From positions 1-30,406 of the forward strand of contig JABHUV010000113.1 of assembly GCA_018658605.1 (NCBI GenBank): a stretch of DNA of 30,406 nucleotides. The letters run 5' to 3'. The stretch is from Planctomycetaceae bacterium (GTDB taxonomy: Bacteria > Planctomycetota > Planctomycetia > Pirellulales > Pirellulaceae). Each line of letters begins with the position of its first letter. The stretch's first letter is position 1. Both the position numbers and the translations under genes were made by a program. Shown in pieces: positions 18,345 to 25,611 of the stretch. The notes beneath the pieces were generated by a model, which saw nothing but the letters and a program-made list of their open reading frames with translations, ran no database searches and was not told where the DNA came from.

Positions 18345-18353
18345 TGATATAAT
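18345..18353 (+). promoter_or_regulatory. Extended -10 promoter of the molybdenum hydroxylase cluster
   Basis: TGATATAAT is an exact extended -10 (TGn + TATAAT). Transcription would begin near 18360, giving a leader of about 53 nt before TTG 18413. No good -35 is visible, which is acceptable for extended -10 promoters. The same 11-bp string TTTGATATAAT occurs before the gene at 29780. Confidence 0.5.
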
Positions 18354-18397
18354 TTAGACCGACATCGAGTTGAACACAAAATGATTTGATCGCTCTT

Positions 18398-18401
18398 AGG
18401 A
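18398..18401 (+). promoter_or_regulatory. Shine-Dalgarno that favours the TTG start at 18413
   Basis: AGGA lies 11 nt before TTG 18413. The protein from that TTG begins MKDFQYAAPTT, the usual start of this subunit family. The longer frame beginning at TTG 18386 adds nine residues without an SD. Confidence 0.5.
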
Positions 18402-18412
18402 AAGATATCACC

Positions 18413-19282
18413 TTGAAAGATTTTCAATACGCCGCACCTACTACGATACAAGATGCTACTAGTCTATTAACAGAACACGGATCTGGAGCACGTATTCTCG
18501 CTGGAGGCACTGATATTATTGTGCAACTTCGCGAAGGACTGTGTGCAGCTGATATCGTCGTCGACATCAAAAAAATCCCTGAACTTAGCGAGTGTCGATA
18601 CTCTGATGAATCCGGGCTGTATTTAGGCGCAGCTGTCACCTGCTGTGATATCTATGAAGATGCTGAGTTAGCAGGACGCTACGGAGCACTTGCTGATAGC
18701 ACCCATATTATCGGCGGATGGCAAATTCAAAGCCGAGCATCCGTGGGTGGCAATCTCTGTAATGCCTCACCCGCTGCGGATACCATTCCCGCTCTAATCG
18801 CACTGAATGCTGAAGCTCAAGTTACCGGTCCTGACGGGCAGCGAACTATTGCAGCTGATGCGTTTTGCACAGGACCTGGGAAAAACTCGCTAGCGGATGG
18901 CGAATTCGTCGTTGCAATTCAAATCCCTCCACAATCAACTGACATGGGATCTGCCTATCAACGATTTATCCCTCGCAATGAAATGGACATTGCCGTTGTT
19001 GGAGTCGGTTCATGGATCGAACTCGACGCCGATGGAAATGTAGCCAACGCTCGAATCAGCCTTGGAGCTGTGGCAGCGACTCCACTGTTTGCCGAACAAG
19101 CAAGTCAATTCCTCGTTGGTAAAGAACCAAGTGATGACAACTTCTCGCAAGCCGCAGAATTGGCCAAGCAAATTGCCACACCCATCACCGACATGCGAGG
19201 AACCGCTCAATATAGAACGCACCTCGTGGGAGTCCTCGTAACTCGCACTCTCACAACCGCACTTGATCGTGCTCAAGCCTAA
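18413..19282 (+). CDS. FAD-binding subunit of a molybdenum hydroxylase (CoxM/XDH FAD domain type)
   Basis: About 289 residues from TTG 18413, the normal length for the medium subunit of xanthine dehydrogenase/CO dehydrogenase-family enzymes. Two FAD-binding blocks are visible: ILAGGTDIIVQLR near the N-terminus and SVGGNLCNASPAADT in the middle. This subunit passes electrons from the [2Fe-2S] centres through FAD to the acceptor. It is the first gene of a FAD, Fe-S, Mo subunit set read in the same direction (64 bp to the Fe-S gene). The start is chosen from the AGGA ribosome binding site and the family N-terminus; TTG 18386 would give 298 residues. Cytoplasmic; no signal peptide. Confidence 0.92.
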   Translation: MKDFQYAAPTTIQDATSLLTEHGSGARILAGGTDIIVQLREGLCAADIVVDIKKIPELSECRYSDESGLYLGAAVTCCDIYEDAELAGRYGALADSTHIIGGWQIQSRASVGGNLCNASPAADTIPALIALNAEAQVTGPDGQRTIAADAFCTGPGKNSLADGEFVVAIQIPPQSTDMGSAYQRFIPRNEMDIAVVGVGSWIELDADGNVANARISLGAVAATPLFAEQASQFLVGKEPSDDNFSQAAELAKQIATPITDMRGTAQYRTHLVGVLVTRTLTTALDRAQA

Positions 19283-19346
19283 ACAAACACTGTATTAACT
19301 ATTCAACCTGAAACTGCCTTTATTACCGACCATAAGGAATTAGAGT

Positions 19347-19856
19347 GTGACAACTGCCACCAAAAAGATTCATGTGACCACAACCATCAACGGCGAAAAC
19401 GTTGAATTCCTCTGCGAACCTCGTAACAGCCTCCTCGAAGTCCTCCGTGACACACTAGGCTTAACCGGCTGTAAAGAAGGTTGCAACAATGGAAATTGCG
19501 GTGCCTGTACCGTCATTGTCAATAACCGCCCAGTCAACAGTTGTTTGGTATTCGGTGTCGAAGCGGAGGGTGCTGAAATCGAAACTGTCGAAGGCATCGC
19601 CGATGGTGAACTGCATCCAATTCAAGAATGTTTCCTAGAGGGCGCAGCATTGCAATGCGGAATTTGTACACCCGGTTTTCTCGTGACAGCAAAAGCACTG
19701 CTCGAGAAAAAACCCGGTGCTGCTGAGGAAACCATTCGCTTTGACCTTTCCGGAAACCTTTGTCGCTGTACCGGTTACGACAAAATTGTCCGTGCTATCC
19801 AAGAAGCTGACAAACAACTTTCTGCTGCAACCGTCGACTCACCAACCAACGACTAA
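19347..19856 (+). CDS. [2Fe-2S] subunit of a molybdenum hydroxylase
   Basis: A 169-residue protein. The plant-type ferredoxin domain has cysteines Cys46, Cys51, Cys54 and Cys66 (CNNGNCGACTV...SC), with an extra Cys42 as in many relatives. The helical C-terminal domain binds the second cluster with QCGIC (Cys104, Cys107) and CRC (Cys139, Cys141). All eight cluster ligands are present. It carries electrons from the molybdopterin subunit to the FAD subunit. GTG start at 19347, preceded by AAGGA. It sits between its two partner subunit genes, 64 and 60 bp away. Family assignment is secure; the enzyme's substrate is not. Confidence 0.95.
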   Translation: MTTATKKIHVTTTINGENVEFLCEPRNSLLEVLRDTLGLTGCKEGCNNGNCGACTVIVNNRPVNSCLVFGVEAEGAEIETVEGIADGELHPIQECFLEGAALQCGICTPGFLVTAKALLEKKPGAAEETIRFDLSGNLCRCTGYDKIVRAIQEADKQLSAATVDSPTND

Positions 19857-19916
19857 TCATTACATATCACCGACCGTCAATCGCTACGCAACTATAAATC
19901 TAGGAGAAACATTACT

Positions 19917-22166
19917 GTGGCAACAACTCCCTATCGCGTCATTGGAACCCGCCCTGTCCGACACGACGGTGCCGATAAAGTAACTGGAAAAGCAGTTTAC
20001 ACAGCGGATTTCAAACTGCCTGGTTTGCAAGCCGGATTTGTATTGCGAAGTCCGCATCCCCATGCCAAGATCGTATCCATTGACACATCTGCCGCAGAAG
20101 CGACCGCCGGTGTCTCCGCTGTCGTGACCGGTGCCGATTTTCCCAATGTACAAGACAAAATCGCCCACCTCGGCGAAGGATCCGTAAATCTTGCACATCT
20201 TAGTGCGAACTGCATGGCTAAAGATAAAGTACTTTATAAAGGTCATGCTGTTGCCGCCGTTTCTGCCACAAATGGTCATATTGCTGAAGAAGCAGCTGCG
20301 AAGATCGTCATCGAATATGAAGTACTACCCTCAGTAACCGATATTATCGAAGCGATGGCCGACGACGCGCCACTGCTACATGATGATCTATTCACCGACG
20401 ACCTCGGGCAGAAAGCGGACACCGCCAGCAATGTGGCTGTCCACATGCATTTTGAAAAAGGGGACGTGGCAGCTGGATTTGAACAAGCGGATGTTGTGGT
20501 TGAAGCAGAATTTAAGACCGCAACCGTACACCAAGGGTATATTGAACCCCACGCGATCGTAGCCGATTACAACGAAGATGGTCGGGTAAGGTTGTGGACC
20601 TCAACGCAAGGGTCGTTTACCTGCCGCCAACAAACTGCTGAAATTCTACAAATCGGCGTCGGCGATGTACTGGTGACTCCCTGTGAAATCGGTGGTGGAT
20701 TTGGTGGTAAAATTGCCGTCTATCTAGAACCAACGGCAGCCATACTCAGTAAAAAATCTGGTCGCCCCGTCAGTATCCAAATGACACGAACCGATGTCTT
20801 TGAAGCAACTGGGCCCACGCCAGCATCATTTATGAAAGTCAAGGTCGGCGCACAAAACGATGGGACACTCATAGCTGGTGAAGCTTGGATTGCCTATGAT
20901 GCCGGCGCGTTTCCTGGCGGAGTTATCGGCCCTGGATGCATGTGCGTGTTTAGTTGCTATGATATCGAGCATGCCGTCGTCGACGGATATGATGTCTGCG
21001 TCAACAAACCACACACGAAAGCCTACCGCGCTCCCGGGGCAACTCAAGTGGCCTTCGCTATGGAACAATTGATGGATGAACTAGCAGAACAACTCGACAT
21101 CTGCCCCTTGGAAATCCGCATGAAAAATGCCGTTAAAGAAGGTTCGCGTCGAGTCGACGGGCCCGTTTATCCGCAAATTGGATTTGTCGAATGCCTCGAG
21201 GCTCTACGCGATAGTGATCACTGGAATTCGCCGCTTGAGGGTGAAAACTGCGGGCGTGGAATCGCGGGCGGTTTCTGGTTCGGCTGCGGTTTGAAATCCA
21301 GCGCCGCTTGTTCCGTGAATTCCGATGGCACAATTAACCTACTAGAAGGATCGACCGATATCGGCGGGTCACGGGCCTCCTTAGCCATGCAACTAGCAGA
21401 AACCCTAGGAATCGAAGCTTCTGATGTCAATCCGATGGTTGCTGATACAGACAGCGTTGGATATACCGATGTTACTGGCGGCAGTCGAGTTACGTTTGCT
21501 ACCGGCTTGGCAGCTTATGAAGCCGGTCGTGATCTGCAAAGTCAAATGAAAGTTCGCGCTGCTGAATTATGGGAATGTGAAACTAGTGAGGTATCGATTG
21601 GCGATGATGGTGCGTTTTCGGGAAATGGAAACACCGCCGGGTTTAAAGATCTTGCCTCGCAACTGTTTTCCAGTGGTGAAGCATTGGTTGGCAGAGCAAC
21701 CGTTGCTCCCGAATGCCCAACCAATGGGTTCGCGGCACACATTGTCGATGTCGAAGTCGACTCGGATACCGGCAAAGTTAAAATCTTGCGTTACACCGCT
21801 ATTCAAGATGCTGGTAAAGCAATTCATCCAAGCTATGTAGAAGGTCAAATGCAAGGTGGAGCGGTCCAGGGTATCGGTTGGGCACTTAATGAAGAATACT
21901 TCTTCAATGACGACGATCAGATGACCAATGGTAGTTTCCTCGATTATCGTATGCCAACGATGCTCGATGTCCCGATGATCGACACGATCATTGTCGAAAC
22001 CGGAAATGCCGATCATCCCTACGGTGTGCGGGGTGTAGGTGAGCCACCCATTATCCCACCACCACCGGCCATTGGAAATGCAATTTATAATGCTACGCAA
22101 ACACGGATGAGAGAATTACCAATGTCTCCTCCAAAATTATGGCAGGCCATGCAATCCTCGGATTGA
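19917..22166 (+). CDS. Molybdopterin-binding catalytic subunit, xanthine dehydrogenase/aldehyde oxidase family
   Basis: A 749-residue protein of normal length for the large subunit. An N-terminal a/b-hammerhead domain (about 5-130, beginning VIGTRPVRHDGADKVTGKA) precedes the molybdopterin domains. Key sites are the GGGFGGK cofactor loop (259-265), the AYRAPG active-site loop (369-374) and GVGEP with the catalytic base Glu709. The loop lacks the Cys of form I CO dehydrogenase (AYRCSFR), so CO oxidation is unlikely; hydroxylation of an aldehyde, purine or N-heterocycle by water is expected. A strong ribosome binding site (AGGAG, 902-906 of the 19-kb block) precedes the GTG at 19917. No dedicated XdhC/CoxF-type sulfuration factor is nearby, but a MoaD-like gene follows after 96 bp. 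Confidence 0.95.
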   Translation: MATTPYRVIGTRPVRHDGADKVTGKAVYTADFKLPGLQAGFVLRSPHPHAKIVSIDTSAAEATAGVSAVVTGADFPNVQDKIAHLGEGSVNLAHLSANCMAKDKVLYKGHAVAAVSATNGHIAEEAAAKIVIEYEVLPSVTDIIEAMADDAPLLHDDLFTDDLGQKADTASNVAVHMHFEKGDVAAGFEQADVVVEAEFKTATVHQGYIEPHAIVADYNEDGRVRLWTSTQGSFTCRQQTAEILQIGVGDVLVTPCEIGGGFGGKIAVYLEPTAAILSKKSGRPVSIQMTRTDVFEATGPTPASFMKVKVGAQNDGTLIAGEAWIAYDAGAFPGGVIGPGCMCVFSCYDIEHAVVDGYDVCVNKPHTKAYRAPGATQVAFAMEQLMDELAEQLDICPLEIRMKNAVKEGSRRVDGPVYPQIGFVECLEALRDSDHWNSPLEGENCGRGIAGGFWFGCGLKSSAACSVNSDGTINLLEGSTDIGGSRASLAMQLAETLGIEASDVNPMVADTDSVGYTDVTGGSRVTFATGLAAYEAGRDLQSQMKVRAAELWECETSEVSIGDDGAFSGNGNTAGFKDLASQLFSSGEALVGRATVAPECPTNGFAAHIVDVEVDSDTGKVKILRYTAIQDAGKAIHPSYVEGQMQGGAVQGIGWALNEEYFFNDDDQMTNGSFLDYRMPTMLDVPMIDTIIVETGNADHPYGVRGVGEPPIIPPPPAIGNAIYNATQTRMRELPMSPPKLWQAMQSSD

Positions 22167-22262
22167 CCACCCGTTAAAGTGTCTGTCCAGTTGCAAGTCG
22201 TCACCGGTAATAAAGTACGTTACCAATTCCGTTAGTGGTTCCTAGAATTCGAAGACAACTAG

Positions 22263-22526
22263 ATGGCAACGATATTTATCCCTGCTCAACTTCGAATACT
22301 TACTGCCGGCACCGAGCAGTTGGAGATGGATGTGCACAACGTCCGTGAAGTAATCGATCAATTAGAACAACATTTTCCAGGTATTCGCGATCGACTGTGC
22401 CAAGAAGATCAAATTTCACCGTCGTTGCAAGTCTCGATTGATAGCGTCATTACGTCTCGCGGCATGATCGCTAAAATCCAACCCAACAGTGAAGTACATT
22501 TTATTCCAGCAATCGCCGGAGGCTAA
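22263..22526 (+). CDS. MoaD/ThiS-like sulfur carrier protein
   Basis: An 87-residue beta-grasp protein ending in Gly-Gly, the thiocarboxylate-bearing tail of MoaD and ThiS. The motif EVHFIPAIAGG is the family C-terminus, and the N-terminus (IFIPAQLRILTAG) and VREVIDQLEQHFPG helix fit MoaD. In molybdenum cofactor synthesis MoaD donates sulfur to precursor Z (cPMP) with MoaE; a thiamine or other sulfur-transfer role is possible. No MoaE or activating MoeB is in the window. Its placement directly after a molybdoenzyme suggests supply of cofactor sulfur. Its last two codons (GGA GGC) lie within the ribosome binding site of the next gene, 5 bp downstream. Confidence 0.85.
   Translation: MATIFIPAQLRILTAGTEQLEMDVHNVREVIDQLEQHFPGIRDRLCQEDQISPSLQVSIDSVITSRGMIAKIQPNSEVHFIPAIAGG
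22518..22522 (+). promoter_or_regulatory. GGAGG ribosome binding site inside the sulfur-carrier Gly-Gly codons
   Basis: GGAGG overlaps the GGA and GGC codons of the MoaD-like gene. It stands 9 nt before the GTG start at 22532. It is the strongest ribosome binding site for the PLP enzyme gene and implies translational coupling. Confidence 0.7.
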
Positions 22527-22531
22527 ACACC

Positions 22532-23656
22532 GTGCCAAAAACCTTTGTCAATCCAATTGAACTCTCCGTTGATCAAAGCATCACTAAAGCGGATATGGAT
22601 ACGCCTTTCTTAGCGGTGGATCTCGATAAAATGGAATCTAATATTTCGCAAGTCGTTGCGGGCATCGACAAATTCAACGTGCAGTGGCGACCACATTGCA
22701 AAGGACATAAATCTCCGGACGTCGCCCGCAAATTGACCGCCGCTGGAGCGATTGGATCAACGTGTGCAAAACTAGCTGAAGCTGAAGCGCTTGCCCGGGG
22801 TGGGGTCACTGATCTGCTTATCGCTAACTTAATTGTCGGTGATAAAAAATTAAAGCGTTTAGCGGCACTATGTCAAATTGCTAATCCTGTCGTCTGTATC
22901 GACCACATCGATCAAGCAGAGCCGATGAGTGCTGCGATGGTCGAAGCGGGAGTGCAAGTGCGTGTTATCATTGAAATTAACATCGGATTAAATCGAGTCG
23001 GATGTGGAGCGGAACAAACGAAAACACTGGCCCAACAACTTAGTAAGCTGCCCGGACTCAAGTTCTCAGGCATTATGGGATATGAGGGACACCTGCTAAC
23101 GATTGCCGACCTCGATGAAAAGAAAGTAAAGATTGAAGAGGCGCTAAAGATTCTATCCGATGTCGCCGCAGATCTGGCGGAAATCAACCTCCCTTGCCAA
23201 ATCGTGTCCTGTGGAGGTACGGGTTCTTATATGCTCAGTCGCATGCAACCTAATATCACTGAGTTGCAAGCGGGCGGTGCCATTTTTATGGATCAGTTCT
23301 ATCATCAACAATGCGGTGTTGAACATCTAGAAAAAGCTTTGACCGTTTATGCAACGGTCGTCGGGCGGCCAACGGAGGATCGAGCAATAATTGATGCGGG
23401 TAAAAAAACGATGCACGTCGAATACGAAATGGCTGTCGTTGTCGGACGTAATGATATCCAAGTTGAGAGTTTGTCAGCGGAACATGGTACGCTTAAACTA
23501 AGCGGTAACGCATGCCAATTACCAATCGGTACACGCTTGGAGTTCGTGCCAGGCTATGCGGATATGACCTGTGTGCTGCACGATTATTTTTATGCATTTA
23601 GGGGAGATGATCTCGAAGCGATTTGGGAACTTGAAGCCCGTGGCATTTTGCAATAA
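22532..23656 (+). CDS. DSD1 / D-threonine-aldolase-like fold III PLP enzyme
   Basis: A 374-residue protein of normal length for the alanine-racemase-fold DSD1 group (D-serine dehydratase, D-threonine aldolase). It has the PLP lysine motif RPHCKGHK (Lys57), a SCGGTGS phosphate-binding loop (Cys227-Ser232), TELQAGGAIFMD and the C-terminal beta domain. In Alcaligenes D-threonine aldolase the metal sits on a His and an Asp in VPSHVDPT; here the matching stretch is VPGYADMT, so His is replaced by Tyr342 while Asp344 remains. The metal site may be lost or altered. GTG start with GGAGG 9 nt before it. It is 5 bp after the MoaD-like gene, so probably co-translated. Reaction on a D-beta-hydroxy amino acid is plausible; the substrate is not known. 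Confidence 0.85.
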   Translation: MPKTFVNPIELSVDQSITKADMDTPFLAVDLDKMESNISQVVAGIDKFNVQWRPHCKGHKSPDVARKLTAAGAIGSTCAKLAEAEALARGGVTDLLIANLIVGDKKLKRLAALCQIANPVVCIDHIDQAEPMSAAMVEAGVQVRVIIEINIGLNRVGCGAEQTKTLAQQLSKLPGLKFSGIMGYEGHLLTIADLDEKKVKIEEALKILSDVAADLAEINLPCQIVSCGGTGSYMLSRMQPNITELQAGGAIFMDQFYHQQCGVEHLEKALTVYATVVGRPTEDRAIIDAGKKTMHVEYEMAVVVGRNDIQVESLSAEHGTLKLSGNACQLPIGTRLEFVPGYADMTCVLHDYFYAFRGDDLEAIWELEARGILQ

Positions 23657-23712
23657 ACCCATTCCTTGGCTAACCTTAATAAGGCCTCAGTTTTATTCTC
23701 AGAAAGAACCTA

Positions 23713-24126
23713 ATGATCAATTCGAAAACCACTACCATCACTATCATCATTGGCCTGGTACTTGGGCTGTTTGCCAACTGCCTAACCACTTCACAAATCG
23801 AAGCTGATGATAAAAATAAAAGCGTTTACCGGCATGTCGTAATGTTTCAATTTAAAGAGGAAGTCTCGAAAGCTAAGGTCGCTGAGGTTGAAAAGGCCTT
23901 TATGGCACTACAAGAGAAAATTGATACGATTGTCGACATTGAATTTGGAACCAATGTAAGCCCTGAAGACTTAAACGAGGGATTAACACATTGTTTTCTT
24001 GTGACGTTTAAAAATAAAACAGGTTTGGAAGTCTATTTGCCGCACGCCGCGCATAAGAAATTTGTCGACCTCGTCAAACCACAACTCGAAAAAGTAATGG
24101 TCATTGACTATGTTAGCAATAAATAG
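23713..24126 (+). CDS. Exported Dabb (stress-responsive A/B barrel) domain protein
   Basis: A 137-residue protein with an N-terminal hydrophobic segment (about 8-25) that is a signal peptide or anchor, followed by a Dabb domain (about 38-135). Blocks typical of the family are VYRHVVMFQFKEEVSKAKVAEVEKAF, DIEFGTNVSPE, LTHCFLVTFKNK and YLPHAAHKKFVDLVKPQLE, ending MVIDY. Dabb domains are ferredoxin-like dimers; characterised members include a dimeric oxidoreductase- or cyclase-like fold, and many have no assigned role. Its function in this cluster is not clear. It starts 56 bp after the PLP enzyme gene, and its end overlaps the start of the next gene by about 17 bp, so they are likely co-translated. 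Confidence 0.85.
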   Translation: MINSKTTTITIIIGLVLGLFANCLTTSQIEADDKNKSVYRHVVMFQFKEEVSKAKVAEVEKAFMALQEKIDTIVDIEFGTNVSPEDLNEGLTHCFLVTFKNKTGLEVYLPHAAHKKFVDLVKPQLEKVMVIDYVSNK

Positions 24127-25327
24127 AGTGCCACGTACCCTGTTCGTTTTTTTAATTGTTAGCGTGTGCTGTTGTGGCATTCAGAACTCGATTACCAAGG
24201 CCAGTGAAAAACTCAGTGTCCGATTTGCAACATTTAATGTTAGTATGAATCGCGGCAGCAGTGGAGAATTGCTCGCAGAACTGCAGGCAGGCGAAAGCGA
24301 ACAGATCAAAAAGGTTGCTGCTGTAATTCGTATCGTTCGACCTGATGTCCTTCTGCTTAACGAGTTTGATTATTGTGGGGACCAAGCCGCCACAGCCATC
24401 ACGGCGTTCCAAAACAACTTTCTCGCCGCCAAAGAATTACTTGGCACTAAACCGATTGCGTTTAAATATCATTTCGTATCCAGCGTCAATACAGGACTAC
24501 CCTCTGGCCTAGATCTGGATGGCAACGGTAAAACCACGGACCCTGGGGACGCCTATGGGTTTGGCCGTTATCCTGGGCAATACGGTATGGTTGTGTTGAG
24601 TCAGTTTCCAATTTCCTCGGACGCCAAAACGTTTCAGAATTTCCTCTGGAAAGACATGCCTCAAGCAATGCTGCCTCAGAAGGTTAAACCGAGTGATACG
24701 AAAGAGTCATATTATAGTAGTGTCATTTTAGACAAATTTAGACTCTCTTCAAAAAGCCACTGGGATCTCACTATTGAAACACCTAAGCGCGACATACATT
24801 TCTTGGTCAGCCACCCAACACCACCAGTTTTTGACGGCCCTGAAGATAAAAATGGTTGCCGCAATCACGACGAGATCCGTTTCTGGGCTGACTACATCTC
24901 CGACGACAAATCCCAATATATCTACGATGACAAAGGACGGCGAGGAGGATTAACTAATGCACAGTCGTTTGTCATTGCCGGTGACATGAATGCTGATCCT
25001 ACAGATGGCGATACGACAGACGACGCAATTTTACAGTTGTTAAACCATCGCCGTATTCACAACCCACTTGCCGCTAGCGACGGAGCCGTTGAAGCTAGCA
25101 AACTACAGGGGAAAATTAACACGTTACATCAAGGTAAACCCAAATTTGACACAAGTGATTTTTCAGATCGATCCCCAGGTAACTTACGGATCGACTATGT
25201 GTTACCATCACGAAATTTACATATTGAAAGTGCCGGCGTATTCTGGCCTCGCAAAGACCAAGCCGCCGCTACTCTACTCGACGCCTCCGACCACCGACTC
25301 GTATGGCTCGACATTAAATCAAAATAA
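24110..25327 (+). CDS. Exported endonuclease/exonuclease/phosphatase-fold protein
   Basis: About 405 residues. The start is the ATG at 24110, overlapping the Dabb gene by 17 bp; TTG 24104 and GTG 24128 are alternatives. A hydrophobic signal (about 9-25) precedes the EEP (DNase I-like) fold. Metal and catalytic sites visible are FNVS near 42, LLNEFD with the catalytic Glu85, GDMNADP, and ASDHRL with Asp394 and His395. All key residues are present. An unusual Asp/Asn-rich segment (LDLDGNGKTTDPGD, near 136-150) resembles a Ca2+-binding loop. Members hydrolyse phosphodiester bonds in nucleic acids, inositol phosphates or sphingomyelin; which one cannot be told. It is the last gene of the same-strand run and no terminator is obvious after it. 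Confidence 0.85.
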   Translation: MLAINRVPRTLFVFLIVSVCCCGIQNSITKASEKLSVRFATFNVSMNRGSSGELLAELQAGESEQIKKVAAVIRIVRPDVLLLNEFDYCGDQAATAITAFQNNFLAAKELLGTKPIAFKYHFVSSVNTGLPSGLDLDGNGKTTDPGDAYGFGRYPGQYGMVVLSQFPISSDAKTFQNFLWKDMPQAMLPQKVKPSDTKESYYSSVILDKFRLSSKSHWDLTIETPKRDIHFLVSHPTPPVFDGPEDKNGCRNHDEIRFWADYISDDKSQYIYDDKGRRGGLTNAQSFVIAGDMNADPTDGDTTDDAILQLLNHRRIHNPLAASDGAVEASKLQGKINTLHQGKPKFDTSDFSDRSPGNLRIDYVLPSRNLHIESAGVFWPRKDQAAATLLDASDHRLVWLDIKSK

Positions 25328-25611
25328 AAACTCTCTACGGTTGCACGTCGAGCATGTGGTGCATTTTGTTGACCTCCATTACATGTTTAGTGCCATCTAA
25401 CGGGGACTACATGACGGGTTATATCGATTATTCTGCATATTTTCACTGTCTTTCCTATTTTTCCCAATCAACATATTTTCACAGGCCTATTTGTGAACTA
25501 TCTTGAAGTAGTTGCTACAGCGCGTTGCAACATTATTTAGATCTTTAGGTCATTCAGTGACTAAGCGACCCAACATCTATAAATGAATAACTATCTTTTG
25601 AGAACGATTTC
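25328..25611. other. 284-bp intergenic region before the metalloprotease
   Basis: No gene is seen. A 5-bp inverted repeat (GTTGC 25511-25515, GCAAC 25527-25531) and TATAAA at 25578-25583 are the only marks. The latter could be a -10 for the metalloprotease gene, without a clear -35. Confidence 0.3.

Noticed and set aside
19917..22166. CO dehydrogenase large subunit (coxL)
   Set aside because: The active-site loop reads AYRAPG and lacks the Cys of form I CoxL; the general hydroxylase family call is safer.
22206..22224. GGTAA/TTACC inverted repeat between the Mo subunit and MoaD-like genes as a terminator
   Set aside because: Only 5 bp, A/T-poor stem and no U-tract; not enough to split the cluster.
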